A program made the translations under genes and the position numbers. From Bacillota bacterium (lineage in GTDB: Bacteria > Bacillota > Clostridia > Peptostreptococcales > Anaerovoracaceae), in the NCBI GenBank assembly GCA_022793975.1, contig JAAWDW010000138.1, positions 1 through 6,249 on the forward strand: a stretch of 6,249 nucleotides of DNA, written 5' to 3'. The notes under the pieces were generated by a model. That model worked only from the letters and a program-made list of their open reading frames with translations, made no database searches and had not been told where the DNA came from. This document shows positions 5,252-6,249 of the stretch, in pieces; positions within the stretch are counted from its first letter, which is position 1; every line of letters begins with the position of its first letter.

Positions 5252-6091
5252 ATGGTGAGCGGAATGAAATTTTCGGTGGCAATGTCAGTATATTACGGAG
5301 ATGAGCCTGCGGCTTTTGACCGAGCGTTAAAAAGTATCACAGCAGATCAAACCGTAATGCCTGATGAGGTAGTAATTGTAATTGACGGGCCGGTTAAACC
5401 GCAGATAAATGATATCATAGAAAAATATAAAGAGCAGTATCAATTTTTTAAAGTTATTAAGCTACCTGAAAATAAAGGTGCGGGAATTGCTTTAAAAACT
5501 GCATTAGAAAATTGTACGCATGAAATTATTGCTAAAATGGACAGCGATGATATTTCAGCTCCGGCAAGATTTGAAGAGCAACTAAAAATATTAGAGGAAA
5601 ATCCGAGTATTGATATTATCGGCGGTAATATTACAGAATTTATAGGCAGTGAGGATAATATTGTCGGAATAAGAGCCGTTCCTCAAAAAAATGAAGAGAT
5701 TTATAATTATATGAAGAAGCGCTGTCCGTTTAATCACGTTACTGTAATGTATAAAAAGAGTAAAGTGCTTGAAGCGGGGGGGTATATAGATTTGTTCTGG
5801 AATGAAGACTATTACTTGTGGATTCGTATGGCAGAGTGCGGCTGTAATATGGCAAATACGGGGACAAATCTTGTAAATGTGCGCGTCGGAGAAGAAATGT
5901 ATAAACGACGCGGCGGAAAGAAGTATTTTGAGAGTGAGAGGTTTCTGCAGAAATATATGCGTATGAACGGTATGATTTCGTTCCGTACATATTTTATCAA
6001 TGTTAGCTTAAGATTTATTATGCAGCGGCTTCTTCCCGGCAGAATAAGAGGCTGGGCATTTAGAACATTTGCACGCGAGAAAAAAGATTAG
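5252..6091 (+). CDS. family 2 glycosyltransferase, AmsE-like
   Basis: This is a 279-residue GT-A-fold enzyme. FSVAMSVYYGDEPAAFDRAL (7-26) is the N-terminal nucleotide-binding strand. DEVVIVIDGP (38-47) carries the usual Asp at 45. ENKGAG (73-78) and AKMDSDDIS (94-102) supply the DxD metal/nucleotide-sugar motif. WNEDYYLWIRMA (183-194) has the ED pair of the catalytic-base region (E185, D186). The pattern and length match AmsE-like transferases of capsule and exopolysaccharide loci. No membrane helix is obvious, but the C-terminus (LRFIMQRLLPGRIRGWAFRT) is basic and amphipathic, suggesting attachment to the inner face of the membrane. Donor and acceptor sugars cannot be read. The start at 5252 follows AAAAGGGAA; the ATG at codon 5 has only a poorly spaced GAGCGGA. 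A run of seven G at 5776-5782 lies in the frame and is intact here. Confidence 0.92.
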   Translation: MVSGMKFSVAMSVYYGDEPAAFDRALKSITADQTVMPDEVVIVIDGPVKPQINDIIEKYKEQYQFFKVIKLPENKGAGIALKTALENCTHEIIAKMDSDDISAPARFEEQLKILEENPSIDIIGGNITEFIGSEDNIVGIRAVPQKNEEIYNYMKKRCPFNHVTVMYKKSKVLEAGGYIDLFWNEDYYLWIRMAECGCNMANTGTNLVNVRVGEEMYKRRGGKKYFESERFLQKYMRMNGMISFRTYFINVSLRFIMQRLLPGRIRGWAFRTFAREKKD

Positions 6092-6107
6092 GGAGAATTA
6101 CTTATAA

Positions 6108-6249
6108 ATGGATAAAATATATAATGGGGAAAATCATTTGACCGAGCTGCAAAAGCGGCTTCTTGATATGTTCATTTGGTATCATAACTTTTGTCGTGAA
6201 CATAATTTAAAATATTATATGGCAGGCGGAACGATGCTGGGAGCGGTGC
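6108..6249 (+). CDS. LicD-family phosphotransferase, N-terminal part, cut by window edge
   Basis: The 47 visible codons open MDKIYNGENHLTELQKRLLD and end FCREHNLKYYMAGGTMLGAV with the next codon starting C (probably Arg). The LxYxMxGGTMLGAVR block is the signature start of LicD proteins, which have a nucleotidyltransferase fold and transfer phosphocholine or related phospho-groups to teichoic acid, lipopolysaccharide or glycan sugars. The Asp-Asp metal motif expected a few residues later lies beyond the window. The ribosome binding site GGGAG at 6091-6095 overlaps the glycosyltransferase stop codon and is 12 bases from the ATG, somewhat far. An in-frame TAA directly before the ATG rules out a longer start. 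It is the fourth gene of the operon. Confidence 0.85.
   Translation, partial: MDKIYNGENHLTELQKRLLDMFIWYHNFCREHNLKYYMAGGTMLGAV

Noticed and set aside
5776..5782. Run of seven G in the glycosyltransferase as a possible phase-variable tract
   Set aside because: The tract is short, single and in frame, with no sign of variation in one sequence.

Overview
The window looks like low-to-moderate GC Clostridia (Firmicutes). Genes have strong AGGAGG-type ribosome binding sites, AT-rich codon use with many ATA codons, TTGACA/TATAAT-type promoters, and protein families common in gut clostridia. The left end (metY) is visibly more GC-rich than the right-hand polysaccharide operon; I did not count this.

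Left part (1-790, minus strand): the first 122 codons of an O-acetylhomoserine sulfhydrylase (MetY family) lie behind a long, structured leader. Read in the direction of transcription, it contains: a good sigma-A-type promoter; two inverted repeats of the form ACCTA-N9-TAGGT, one over the -35/spacer and one over the start site; a 44-residue leader peptide in which 10 of 17 consecutive residues (11-27) are Met or Cys; an intrinsic terminator; a second 24-codon ORF with a very strong ribosome binding site; and then metY. The leader RNA can form three mutually exclusive pairings (1:2, 2:3 antiterminator, 3:4 terminator). This is the layout of ribosome-mediated transcription attenuation, here apparently sensing charged Met- and Cys-tRNA to control a sulfur-amino-acid enzyme. 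It is the most interesting system in the window.

Middle (about 790-1357): a decayed mobile-element remnant, a tnpV pseudogene with an internal deletion and frameshift, flanked by hairpins. Next, still on the minus strand, is an intact metallo-beta-lactamase-fold hydrolase (1358-2215) with its own promoter.

Right part (2412-6249, plus strand): a divergent promoter drives a tight operon of a MurJ/MviN-type flippase, a LegC-type PLP sugar aminotransferase, a family 2 glycosyltransferase and a LicD-family protein cut by the window end. Gaps are 11-20 bases, and at two junctions the next ribosome binding site overlaps or abuts the stop codon. Together they suggest synthesis of an amino-sugar-containing, probably phospho-substituted surface glycan, with the MurJ-like protein as lipid-linked glycan flippase.
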